A stretch of 64,000 nucleotides of DNA from Erwinia_E haradaeae_C (GTDB lineage: Bacteria; Pseudomonadota; Gammaproteobacteria; Enterobacterales; Enterobacteriaceae): positions 930,001-994,000 of the forward strand of contig NZ_LR217735.1 in NCBI RefSeq assembly GCF_900698995.1, given 5' to 3'. Under the pieces are notes generated by a model. That model made no database searches, had not been told where the DNA came from, and was given only the letters and a program-made list of their open reading frames with translations. Below, one piece after another: positions 49,150 to 58,637 of this stretch. Position 1 is the stretch's first letter, and every line of letters starts with the position of its first letter. The translations under genes and the position numbers were made by a program.

Positions 49150-49359
49150 ATGGCACGAGTAACTGTTCAAAATGCAGTAAAAAATATTGGCAATCGCTTT
49201 GATCTAGTGCTAATAGCGGCACGGCGGGCACGTCAAATCCAGATAGGTGGTAAAAATCCTTTGGTTCCTAAAAGCAATGACAAATCTACCGTGATAGCTC
49301 TGCGGGAAATTGAGAATGGCTTAATCACTAATCAAAATCTTGATATTTTTGGTCGTTAA
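49150..49359 (+). CDS. rpoZ: RNA polymerase omega subunit, shortened
   Basis: Omega assists assembly of the beta' subunit of RNA polymerase. The conserved core (MARVTVQNAVKNIGNRFDLV, AARRARQ, DKSTVIALREIE, GLITNQ) is intact. It has 69 residues against 91 in E. coli and lacks the alanine/glutamine-rich C-terminal tail, which is variable in the family. The ATG follows GGAG with long spacing. In E. coli spoT, trmH and recG follow in an operon; here 931 bp without a recognisable gene do. Confidence 0.95.
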   Translation: MARVTVQNAVKNIGNRFDLVLIAARRARQIQIGGKNPLVPKSNDKSTVIALREIENGLITNQNLDIFGR

Positions 49360-50290
49360 AAACTAAAAAATAAGGCATACTCAATTAAAAATATAAAACT
49401 CTCAAAAAGGGTCTGCAATAACTGAATTTAAAAAAAATATTAAAACAAATCCTGATCTAAGATATACTTGAAATACTATATATTAATTCATTATATCTAT
49501 GCGTTATTAACATCATTATATGAGGAGGAAGAAGTAGTAAAAATTGTAATTACTCGTGAATTATCTTGGTTATGAAAAAATTAGATGATAAGAAAAATAA
49601 TGTTTTACCTTTAATTTTTTATTCTAAATAACTATACCATAATCATTCATAGAATATAATAATCATTCTTCTTAAGCTTAACTTTATACCAAGAGCTCTA
49701 TTTTATAATAGTATTGCTTGTTATATACATAAAGTTAACATTCAAGTTAAGTGTACTAACTATTAAGTAAGTCATGCCTTGTAATGCCTTACTAATATAA
49801 GTAATAAATTATATAATAATGTGAATACATAATAATTATACTATATCTATATATGCGTTACTGATATTCGCCAATTCTATCTGTAACTGCAATGCAGTGC
49901 AAGACTTGGTTTTGGTAAACCTAAGATCCCACATTATATTATGTAGAATACCATTCTAGTGAATAATAAAAAGATGAACAATATAGTAAAGTATGCTTAA
50001 TAATTAATAATAAAGTGCAACATATCACGTATCAAAGATAATTTAATATTTTGTTTTTATTTATACGAGTAGATTAAAGTCATTCCCTAAATTTCTATAA
50101 TATATAGAGATGTAAACTAAACACCAGTACATTACATAAAGGAATCAGTCGTGAGTATAAACATCATAAAAAAGGCTTTTAATCTTTTCATTTAGTAAAT
50201 CATATCAGAAATTTATTCTGATCCTGTTAAGCACAAACATGCCTGAAGCGGTAACTAAAATATTCGTCTACAGAAGAATTAGGATTACAT
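49360..50290. other. Spacer rpoZ-ansP at the lost spoT-trmH-recG site
   Basis: AT-rich with two noteworthy spots: an orphan, near-perfect Shine-Dalgarno AGGAGG (49523-49528) with no gene behind it, and a GC-elevated stretch (about 49860-49930) whose translation contains AVQDLVL, reminiscent of TVQDLLL near the RecG N-terminus. Confidence 0.45.
49861..49970 (+). pseudogene. Possible remnant of recG
   Basis: One frame reads through CNAVQDLVLVNLRSH. E. coli RecG has LHTVQDLLLHLPLRYEDRTH near residues 31-50, and recG lies in this relative position after rpoZ-spoT-trmH. A one-residue gap is needed and the match is short, so this is a suggestion only. Confidence 0.2.
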
Positions 50291-51763
50291 ATGAACGCAG
50301 ATAAAACAGCAGGCGCAGAAAAACGTGCTTCAAAAAGACGTTGGTTAAATGCACAAGATTCTGGTTATCATAAAGCCATGGATAATCGCCATGTACAGAT
50401 GATTGCCATTGGCGGCGCAATTGGAACAGGTCTTTTTCTCGGCGCTGGTGCGCGCCTTCAAACTGCCGGACCGGCATTAGCTTTAGTCTATTTAGTATGT
50501 GGTATTTTTTCATTTTTTATTTTACGTGCGTTAGGTGAACTAGTTTTACATCGGCCTTCTAGTGGAAGTTTTGTCTCTTATGCTCGTGAATTCTTAGGAG
50601 AAAAAGCTTCATATGTTACTGGGTGGATGTATTTTATAAATTGGGCAATGACTGGTATTGTTGATATTACAGCCGTAGCATTATATATGCACTATTGGAA
50701 TGCTTGTGGTGATATACCACAATGGGTATTTGCCCTTGGTGCTTTAGCTATTGTTGGCAGTATGAATATGGTTGGAGTGAGGTGGTTTGCAGAAATGGAA
50801 TTTTGGTTTGCTATGGTCAAGGTTTTAGCTATTGTGGTCTTTTTAATTGTAGGAGTTATATTTCTAGGAAGTGGTCAGCCTTTAGCTGGAAATGCTACTG
50901 GTTTTTATCTAATTACTGATAATGGTGGGTTTTTCCCAAATGGTCTTTTACCAGCCCTTGTCTTAGTACAGGGCGTTGTATTTGCATTTGCATCAATTGA
51001 ATTAGTAGGCACTGCTGCGGGAGAGTGTAAAGATCCTAAAAATATATTGCCGAAAGCTATTAACAGAGTTATCTGGCGTATTGGTTTATTTTATGTTGGA
51101 TCAGTAGTATTATTAGTACTACTACTACCTTGGAATGCTTATCAAGCAGGACAGAGCCCATTTGTTACTTTCTTTTCAAAATTAGGCGTACCGTACGCTG
51201 GCAGCATTATGAATATAGTCGTACTCAGCGCAGCATTGTCCAGCTTAAATTCAGGACTATATGCTACTGGTCGAATTCTTCGATCCATGTCTATGGGTGG
51301 ATCGGCCCCTCAATGCATGTCTAAAATGAGTAAACATCAAGTACCTTATGTTGGCATAATAATGACAGTAAGTGTGTATATAATTGGAGTATATCTAAAC
51401 TATATTGTGCCTGCTAGCGTATTTGAGATTGTGCTCAATATTGCAACGCTTGGTATTATTTCATCTTGGGCTTTTATAGTAATATGCCAAATGCGCCTCC
51501 GAAAAGCCATCAAAGAGGGAAAAGCTGAAGATATTAGCTTTAAGCTACCAGGCGCTCCTTTTACATCATGGTTAACATTGCTATTTTTAGTAAGCGTTCT
51601 AGTTTTAATGGCGTTCGATTACCCAAATGGCACTTATACTATTGCATCAATCCCATTTCTTGGAATAGTACTTACACTAGGTTGGTTTCGTGTACGTAAA
51701 CGGGTGAATACCTTGACAGAAGAAGAAAAAAATCCAATAAAAATTATCAAATCTCAATATTGA
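50291..51763 (+). CDS. ansP: L-asparagine permease (APC family)
   Basis: Proton-driven amino-acid permease of the APC superfamily, inner membrane, about twelve membrane segments in 490 residues. The cytoplasmic N-terminus KRRWLNAQDSGYHKAMDNRH and the family signature IGGAIGTGLFLGAGARLQ are nearly the E. coli AnsP text, as are LHRPSSGSFVSYAREFLGEK, WAMTGIVDITAVALYMHYW and FKLPGAPFTSWLTLLFL (each checked by eye from memory). Among amino-acid permeases I know, AnsP fits best, ahead of CycA, AroP or GabP. The similarity is unusually high for a membrane carrier in this genome. The ATG follows AGGA. It stands alone, with empty spacers on both sides. Confidence 0.92.
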   Translation: MNADKTAGAEKRASKRRWLNAQDSGYHKAMDNRHVQMIAIGGAIGTGLFLGAGARLQTAGPALALVYLVCGIFSFFILRALGELVLHRPSSGSFVSYAREFLGEKASYVTGWMYFINWAMTGIVDITAVALYMHYWNACGDIPQWVFALGALAIVGSMNMVGVRWFAEMEFWFAMVKVLAIVVFLIVGVIFLGSGQPLAGNATGFYLITDNGGFFPNGLLPALVLVQGVVFAFASIELVGTAAGECKDPKNILPKAINRVIWRIGLFYVGSVVLLVLLLPWNAYQAGQSPFVTFFSKLGVPYAGSIMNIVVLSAALSSLNSGLYATGRILRSMSMGGSAPQCMSKMSKHQVPYVGIIMTVSVYIIGVYLNYIVPASVFEIVLNIATLGIISSWAFIVICQMRLRKAIKEGKAEDISFKLPGAPFTSWLTLLFLVSVLVLMAFDYPNGTYTIASIPFLGIVLTLGWFRVRKRVNTLTEEEKNPIKIIKSQY

Positions 51764-51963
51764 TATATTTATCATTCAATGAACCCAGATTACTTTAAAA
51801 GTAAACACAAAATAATCGAGACCTATGTATAACATCTTGTCATCTGCTTTTAATAGCACAAAAATAACTGATAACTAAGTTAACAACTATATACATAATT
51901 TATGCATCAAACTAAACATGATATCACAAATAAATATCCACTAAGTTCGTGAGATGCTTTTAC

Positions 51964-51994
51964 TTGCATCCCCTTTAAGGGGGATGCAAACCCC
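51964..51994. terminator. GC-rich hairpin after ansP with alternative pairing
   Basis: TTGCATCCCC (51964-51973), loop TTTAAG, GGGGATGCAA (51980-51989). A second CCCC (51991-51994) could pair with the same GGGG. There is no T-run after it. It lies 200 bp after ansP and is by far the most GC-rich spot in the spacers nearby. It may mark the end of the ansP mRNA or part of an RNA element. Confidence 0.45.
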
Positions 51995-52154
51995 GATTAA
52001 TCTGCGCAGTGATTTATAGCATATAGGCAATATTATTCAAATTATATATAATAAGCACATCTTTATACTGAATAAAGCTTTGTGATTAATAATGAAAAAC
52101 ACGAAGTAAATTCTGATCACTCTAAAATCCAATCAAAATATAAACGAGGATCTT

Positions 52155-52208
52155 ATGGCCAAATTTATAAGAAATATCCGATATTTATTCTTTTATAATT
52201 ACAAGTGA
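52155..52208 (+). CDS. 17-codon open frame behind a good ribosome binding site, doubtful
   Basis: GAGGA lies at suitable distance before ATG at 52155; the frame (MAKFIRNIRYLFFYNYK) ends at TGA 52206-52208. It has the look of a gene start whose body has decayed. No relative recognised. Confidence 0.15.
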   Translation: MAKFIRNIRYLFFYNYK

Positions 52209-52454
52209 AACAACTTTGCGATATATTAGTATCAATTTGACAGTAATGTTATATATTTGATTTTTATGATGACTGTATTTTTATAATTAAAACTTGCAAT
52301 TAGTTTACATAATAATTATCTAGTTATTACTGCATATATTATATATAATCAGATACGTTATCATAATACTATTATTAATATAAATTAACCAATACATGAA
52401 CTCTGTCTATTAAGTAATTGCAAAAGATCTAAATGCTATATAATAAGTCAGCGC

Positions 52455-54341
52455 TTAGCAATCTCCATCTACTTTAGTAACTTTATGATTCATTATATCT
52501 TGAGAACTAGCAAAAATCCTATCTCTTAGGCCACTTTGGCGTGATACGCAAGCTCTTACTGCACTTTCAAAAATTAATTTCTTAGAATAAATAGTAAGCT
52601 TTTTTTTTGCACGAGTAATTGCTGTATATACTAATTGACGTGTTAAAATTGGTATAATCTGATTCGGTAAAATAACTACAGCATGATCAAACTCTGAACC
52701 CTGCGATTTATGTATTGTCATGGCAAAAGCTGTATCATGCAATGGTAAAAAACAAGTTTTCACCGCAGCAATGTTACCATTAGATAATAAGAACCATACT
52801 TTTATTTCGCGATCACAATCCTCCATTGCTATACCAACCTCACCATTAAATAATTGCATATCTTGGTCATTACTCATAATCATTACTGGGCGCCCAATAT
52901 ACCATTCTTGCATAACAGAGAGATCCTTTCTAATCAACCCAACCTGATGCAACATATTTTCAATATACTTATTTAATTCTATTGCACCAAATAACCCATT
53001 ATGCACTGCACATAAAACCTGAAAACATCTAAAAGCAGTTAATACTTGATAAGGTTTCGCGCCAGCATGAATCAAAGATAAGTAAGCGCTGTATCCCTCA
53101 GAACAGCTTTCTAGTAGCTTCTGATAATCTGTTTTACATCTAATTGCAATACGACATACATCACTAAATTTACCATTTAATATCTTCTCGGTATGCTGAA
53201 CCTGTCCATTATTTACTGCTAACGCTAATTGACCGATACCAGATGATCGTTTAAATCGATAATTTTTAGTAAGCACACAAATCATATCACCTATTAAATT
53301 ATTTTGATTAGCTATCTGCTTGCTCAGTTTACAACCAGTTAACCGAGCAAGCTGCTCAGCTCTTGCAAAGCTATAATAATTCTCTGCATGATAACAAAAA
53401 TCACTAAATACAGATCCAGCTTCTATAGAAGCTAATTGATTTCGATCTCCAAGAAACAAAACCCGTGCATGATGAGGTAATGCAGTAATTAAACGAGACA
53501 TCATAGCTAAATCAATCATCGATGCTTCATCAATAACCAATACATCAATTTTAAGAGGATTTTCTGCACAAAATCTGCAATAATGACTATTTGGGATAAT
53601 ATCTAATAATCTATGAAGTGTAACAGCTTCTCGCGGAAAGCTCCTTAAAATATGATCACTTGCCTTTAGCTCCTTTATAGCATTGCCAAGCGCCTCACTT
53701 AACTTTAAGGCTGACTTACCAGTTGGAGAAACCACCTTGATAGATTGTGGTTTTGATGATAACTCAATAAAACTAGCTAAGAATTTAGTCACCGTAGTAG
53801 TTTTTCCTGTACCAGGCCCGCCAGATATAATTGCTATTTTTCGCGTCAGAGCTACTGCTACAGAAATTTTTTGAAAATTACACACATTCCGACCAAAATA
53901 ACGATCTAAAATTTTGCGTGTCTTTTGCTCATCTATATAACATGAAGAGTTTTTTTCTTGTATAAATTTAGCGATAACTACTTCATTAAACCACATTCTA
54001 TATAAATAAAGACGTTCTTTATCTAAAACTAGCGGCGCCACCAACCTTCCGTCGCTCACAGATGAATGTGCTAGTAGGATATCTTTAATATTTTCTGGAG
54101 CCCCAACCGATATCCATATCATCTGAGCTAAATCCTGATGTATATCAGAAAAAAAAATTTTAGAATTTAATTTATCGAGCAATAAACACACATGCCCCTC
54201 TCTAGTATTACGGCTCACTAATGCCGCAGATAGCATAAGCAAAGGCTCTTCTTCTCTCGAGATAGCTCGAGCAAAATGCAAATCAAGAGGATGCAACAAT
54301 CCTTTTTTCTGCGCTATATATAATAGCTCTGACAATATCAT
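52455..54341 (-). CDS. recD: Exodeoxyribonuclease V alpha subunit RecD
   Basis: RecD is the 5'-3' helicase of the RecBCD recombination and repair nuclease. It has 628 residues (E. coli 608). SF1B helicase motifs: Walker A GGPGTGKTTT (174-183), Walker B VLVIDEASMIDLAMMSRL, motif III LFLGDRNQLASIEAGSVFSD, and the C-terminal motifs TIHKSQGSEFDH and LVYTAITRAKKKL. The N-terminal RecB-interacting region (1-150) is more divergent. The start follows AGGAAA, ATG at 54341. recB, recC and argA are not adjacent, unlike E. coli, so whether a full RecBCD exists cannot be told here. Confidence 0.95.
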   Translation of the reverse strand: MILSELLYIAQKKGLLHPLDLHFARAISREEEPLLMLSAALVSRNTREGHVCLLLDKLNSKIFFSDIHQDLAQMIWISVGAPENIKDILLAHSSVSDGRLVAPLVLDKERLYLYRMWFNEVVIAKFIQEKNSSCYIDEQKTRKILDRYFGRNVCNFQKISVAVALTRKIAIISGGPGTGKTTTVTKFLASFIELSSKPQSIKVVSPTGKSALKLSEALGNAIKELKASDHILRSFPREAVTLHRLLDIIPNSHYCRFCAENPLKIDVLVIDEASMIDLAMMSRLITALPHHARVLFLGDRNQLASIEAGSVFSDFCYHAENYYSFARAEQLARLTGCKLSKQIANQNNLIGDMICVLTKNYRFKRSSGIGQLALAVNNGQVQHTEKILNGKFSDVCRIAIRCKTDYQKLLESCSEGYSAYLSLIHAGAKPYQVLTAFRCFQVLCAVHNGLFGAIELNKYIENMLHQVGLIRKDLSVMQEWYIGRPVMIMSNDQDMQLFNGEVGIAMEDCDREIKVWFLLSNGNIAAVKTCFLPLHDTAFAMTIHKSQGSEFDHAVVILPNQIIPILTRQLVYTAITRAKKKLTIYSKKLIFESAVRACVSRQSGLRDRIFASSQDIMNHKVTKVDGDC

Positions 54342-55361
54342 TCACTGTTTCCTGAGTGTCAGATTCAACTATAAATATCATTAAATAGATATCAAATTCA
54401 GCATATTTCCCACTAAAATACAGAAGCAATAAATCTTATACAAATCATAGCTAAGATTTTTATATGCATTTAGTAAACATTTTACAAAACATAAATTTTT
54501 ACCATTGCAGCTTAGAAAATTATAACATTAAAAATAGCAATTAGTTATGCGTAAAAATCTTAACACTATTGCAAAAACATGATAAATTAAAAAAATCAAT
54601 AAAACTATTAACCACTTTATTATATCACCTTACCATTTTTTAGAATCATAAAATAATAAAAAAAACATCTAGTGTATAGAAAACTAGAAAACGATAGTAA
54701 TAGTTTGTATGAGTTAGATTTAAGTGCCACTGTAAGACAAAAATATAAGATGAAAAGATAATTACATAACATATCTATGAACACTCTTACTAACAATTAA
54801 TAAAATAATATCTATTTAAATCAGTTTAGATGCATTCCATATGATGGAATCATCAAACACAATTACTGATACTATATATATTACTTGAATGTAATTTGTT
54901 CACGTTAAACAAACAAGAATAAAAAGTGCAAATATATGACATGCACCGCCTTATCTAAAAAATAAAATAGTATAGTATATCATATCGCATACTATCTATA
55001 ATAAAATTAGATAATATCTTGCATATTGGTACTTAGCGCATAATTAGTTTTAACAATTAATCAAAATCGGATAATTATTAGCATATTGCAGTAATATTTT
55101 TAATATTATCTATAATAATCTATTTTTATGTTTTCAAATAGATCTGGTACAATCTTAATTAATTCTACTATCTTAAAGATAAAAAATAAATCATATTGAT
55201 CTAATATTGTGGGAATTTTGACGTTACAATTATATTGTATTGTGCAATATTAAGCACATACATATCTTTGCTTCTTTGCAAAAAATTAAAGATTTTTATA
55301 AATTTACATGATATAATCATTATACATTTTACTAAATAATCAGAATTAAAACTACTTAGTT

Positions 55362-55398
55362 AACATATAAGATATTTTTATTGCTTATATGTTTTTTT
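55362..55398 (+). terminator. Terminator-like hairpin with T7
   Basis: AACATATAAG (55362-55371), 12-nt loop, CTTATATGTT (55384-55393), running into TTTTTTT. The stem has only two G/C pairs. No plus-strand gene lies upstream, so any transcript it ends is unknown. Confidence 0.35.
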
Positions 55399-55917
55399 AT
55401 AAAAACAAAAAAATCAGACCACAATAATAAATTAAGAATTCATCACTAAGAAATATGAATATTCCTTGAGATATTTGTAGATTTATAATAAATCATAAAA
55501 GAAATATTTATTTTTTATGGATCCTCATAAAAATACTTAGTATTAGTAATTAAAAATCCAATCACTTTTATGCATATCTAATATTATTCGCTACACAACA
55601 TAATAAATTGTTTTTATAATGATTTTCATCTTAAAATAACTTGTATTGACTTTTATTGTTTAAAAACCCACTTTTTTAGAAAAAAAGCAAATATTCTTTA
55701 ATTAAGGTAAAAATTAAAAACTAATTAAGAGAGAATATATATAATTATTACCAATATACCCTTATCATTTAAAAAATATTTCTCACTCATTACAAAAATT
55801 ATCATAACACAAAGTGCATGCCATTCGATTGATTTATTGATCATGCAATATATAATTATCTGACATTTATAACATTTTTGATTCTTTTCTACATAATAAA
55901 AATATAATATATTATAG

Positions 55918-55951
55918 ATTTAATTACGCCTTGTAAATTTAATTACGCCTT
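55918..55951. repeat. 15-bp direct repeat
   Basis: ATTTAATTACGCCTT occurs twice, separated by GTAA. Confidence 0.75.
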
Positions 55952-56375
55952 ACTCAATATTCTCTGATAATATTTCTTTATTATAAAGACTAGAGTCTTT
56001 AATGTAATCATGCTCTCTTCTTTATATATAGTGAACATACTGACATTTTATTTACTAAATCAGTAATATAATAAAACCCCGCTGTATTTTATTAATTGTA
56101 TGTATACAAAACTAATTTAGACAACAAGAATACTTTAAACTAATTCGTACTATAGAAACAATTTAAATGTCTATACGTAAAAAGACTCTATCTATCATTG
56201 TGATTATTTAAAACAAATTACATTAAAGATCTATTATATACTATATAACATTTAATTTAAGTATAAAATTATACCATCAAATGATGTATACTAATAATAT
56301 ATATTATATACATTATCTTCTATAATAATAAACTCTATCTAATTCATAATTTTCTAGCACAAGGATCTGAAATAT

Positions 56376-57368
56376 ATGACGCACCTAGTCACTGAAAGTC
56401 CTTGTAATTTTCAGAAAACTGGTAGGGCGGTATTGAAAATTGTACGTGAAGGACTACAACAACTAGATCAGTATATCAATAAAGATTTTGCTCATGCTTG
56501 CAAAATCATTTATCACTGTCGTGGAAAAGTAGTGGTAATGGGAATTGGAAAATCAGGTCATATTGGTAAAAAAATTGCCTCAACCTTTGCTAGTACTGGA
56601 ACACCTTCTTTTTTTGTACATCCCGCTGAAGCAAATCATGGTGATCTAGGAATGGTTTGTACTAATGATATAGTTATCGCTATTTCTAATTCTGGTGAGA
56701 CGTTAGAGATCTTAACATTGATCCCTGTCTTAAAACGTCGTAATATTGTATTAATTTGCATCACCAGCAGACCAGGAAGCACCATGGCATGTGCTGCCAA
56801 GATTCATATATGCGTTAAAGTACCACAAGAAGCCTGCTCTTTAGGTCTAGCGCCGACAAGTAGTACTACTGCTGCACTTGTCATGGGTGATGCATTAGCA
56901 ATTGCATTATTAAATGCCAGAGGTTTCACGCAAGAAGATTTTGCTCTTTCTCATCCAGGTGGAGCATTAGGTCATAAGCTATTACTTCGTGTAGAAGATA
57001 TTATGCATACTGGTAATGATATTCCTCAAATCCAACCAGAAGCATCTCTGGGTCAAGCGTTACTGCATATGACATCTAAAAAAATGGGGGTTATAGTAAT
57101 TTGCAGTATCGAAGGTCTTATTAAAGGTATTTTTACAGATGGAGATCTGCGGCGTATATTAAATTTAAACATGAATATTAATGTAAGGAATCTTAGAATA
57201 GATAGCGTCATGACTCAATTTGGCATATGTATGCAACCTAGAACATTAGTAGCCGATGCGGTGAACGTGATGAAGAGTAAAAATGTTACCTGTGTTATGA
57301 TCTCTAGAAACGATAAATTATTAGGTCTAGTTCACATTCGTGATATTCTGCGTGCTAACATAACTTAG
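56376..57368 (+). CDS. kdsD: D-arabinose 5-phosphate isomerase
   Basis: Makes arabinose 5-phosphate from ribulose 5-phosphate, the first step to KDO. It has 330 residues (E. coli 328). N-terminal SIS domain (about 35-190): VVVMGIGKSGHIGKKIASTF, FFVHPAEANHGDLGM, ISNSGETLEI and LAPTSSTTAALVMGDALAIA. A pair of CBS domains follows (about 205-330; FTDGDLRRI and the C-terminal GLVHIRDILRA). AAGGA lies before the ATG. First gene of the kdsD-kdsC-lptCAB run. It implies that LPS inner core is still made. Confidence 0.96.
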   Translation: MTHLVTESPCNFQKTGRAVLKIVREGLQQLDQYINKDFAHACKIIYHCRGKVVVMGIGKSGHIGKKIASTFASTGTPSFFVHPAEANHGDLGMVCTNDIVIAISNSGETLEILTLIPVLKRRNIVLICITSRPGSTMACAAKIHICVKVPQEACSLGLAPTSSTTAALVMGDALAIALLNARGFTQEDFALSHPGGALGHKLLLRVEDIMHTGNDIPQIQPEASLGQALLHMTSKKMGVIVICSIEGLIKGIFTDGDLRRILNLNMNINVRNLRIDSVMTQFGICMQPRTLVADAVNVMKSKNVTCVMISRNDKLLGLVHIRDILRANIT

Positions 57369-58071
57369 AAAAAGTTATGCGTCATGAAAATCATAACCTA
57401 AAATAACAGCACGCTATCAGTAAATAAACTTATAAAATAATACAATACTTAGATATAATCAGATCAAAAATCTAAATACATCAGGATTGTGATCTTTGCA
57501 TTATAAGAAAATAATTTTTATAATTAGGATATGTCTTATTATACGCTAGATCTTGTACCACTACACTAAAAACTACTGTAAAAAATGTGAGTATAAACCC
57601 ACTCAACCTTAATCTGACAAATAGAAAGTAGAAAATTTTCATATAGCTACACATAAGATAATAATCAGACTAAATAGTCTGATTATTATCTTTAAATAAA
57701 ATTTAATCATAAAAAATATTAATATCACAGATAAAATCTAAGAAATAATACATTAAGACAATATTATAATATACAGATATTATCGTCCGTGTGAATTTAA
57801 AACTTAAACCTTTAATTTTATATCATTTAACCTTTTAATTAAATAATATTATTTTCCCTTTGATTGATTTCAGGATACATTTGTTATAGTAGCTATATTA
57901 AAATTATATTATACACAAATAAAACTATACTAAAAAATTAAAACTGATTTAATACTCTCTTGTATTATAATATATTTGATAATATTACGTTATGTATAAT
58001 ATTTAGATCATTGATATATTCTCCATTCCCTGACTAATCCTAAATAATATTAACACAAGTGAATCATTATT
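57369..58071. other. Spacer kdsD-kdsC with a 16-bp hairpin
   Basis: In E. coli kdsC follows kdsD closely. Here 703 AT-rich bases lie between, with one strong hairpin (57655-57692). No gene seen. Confidence 0.5.
57655..57692. terminator. 16-bp hairpin between kdsD and kdsC
   Basis: AAGATAATAATCAGAC (57655-57670), loop TAAATA, GTCTGATTATTATCTT (57677-57692). It is followed by TTAAATAAAATTT, not a pure T-run. It may separate kdsD transcription from the kdsC-lpt genes. Confidence 0.5.
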
Positions 58072-58635
58072 ATGAATAATAGACAAACTTTTATTTCAAC
58101 TTGCTACGGACCGGTGAGTCACACAATAATTCAGAAAGCAGAACAGGTGAAATTATTAATTTGTGATGTAGATGGTGTCATGTCAAATGGAACGATTTAC
58201 CAAGGAAATAATGGTGAAGAATTTAAAGGCTTTCATGTACGTGATGGATATGGTATCCAGTGCTTATTGACCTCTAAGATCGAAGTTGCAGTTATTACAG
58301 GGCGAAAATCAAAATTTCTTGCAGATCGTTGCACTACTTTAGGAATAAAATATCTATATGAAGATCAGTCTGATAAAATAAAACCATTCTATCTAATTTT
58401 AGACATACTCAAGCTAAATACAAACCAAGTAGCATATATTGGTGATGACCTAATGGACTGGCCAGTTATGGCGCAAGTAGGTTTAAGCATTACAGTGTCT
58501 GACGCACATCCAATCTTACTTTCTAAAGCTGACTATATCACACGAATTGCTGGAGGACGAGGAGCTGTACGAGAAATCTGTGATTTAATTTTGACATCAA
58601 AAGGAAAAATGACCATAGATTGTGTCTCTAATTAG
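58072..58635 (+). CDS. kdsC: KDO 8-phosphate phosphatase
   Basis: HAD-superfamily phosphatase that releases KDO from KDO 8-phosphate. It has 187 residues (E. coli 188). The nucleophile motif is CDVDGVMSNG, followed by FHVRDGYGIQCLL, the TGRKS motif in VITGRKSKFLADRC, and IGDDLMDWPVM with the metal aspartates. GGRGAVREICDLIL closes the protein. The stop is 2 bp before lptC. No Shine-Dalgarno stands out. Together with KdsD it shows LPS core synthesis. Confidence 0.96.
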   Translation: MNNRQTFISTCYGPVSHTIIQKAEQVKLLICDVDGVMSNGTIYQGNNGEEFKGFHVRDGYGIQCLLTSKIEVAVITGRKSKFLADRCTTLGIKYLYEDQSDKIKPFYLILDILKLNTNQVAYIGDDLMDWPVMAQVGLSITVSDAHPILLSKADYITRIAGGRGAVREICDLILTSKGKMTIDCVSN

Positions 58636-58637
58636 TA

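Larger units (their letters stand above)
51764..52454. other. Spacer ansP-recD with a GC-rich hairpin and small frame
   Basis: Holds the 10-bp GC-rich hairpin 51964-51989 with an alternative CCCC partner, and an open frame of 17 codons behind a GAGGA site (52155-52208). Otherwise AT-rich. Confidence 0.5.
54342..56375. other. 2 kb divergent spacer recD-kdsD with hairpins
   Basis: AT-rich, no gene recognised. It holds an 11-bp stem with one bulge around 54829-54854 (GATG.ATTCCAT with ATGGAAT.CATC), GTGCA/TGCAC arms at 54926-54946, a terminator-like hairpin at 55362-55398, and a 15-bp direct repeat (55918-55932 and 55937-55951). In E. coli the kdsD region is preceded by mla genes and yrbG; none is seen. 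Confidence 0.5.
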
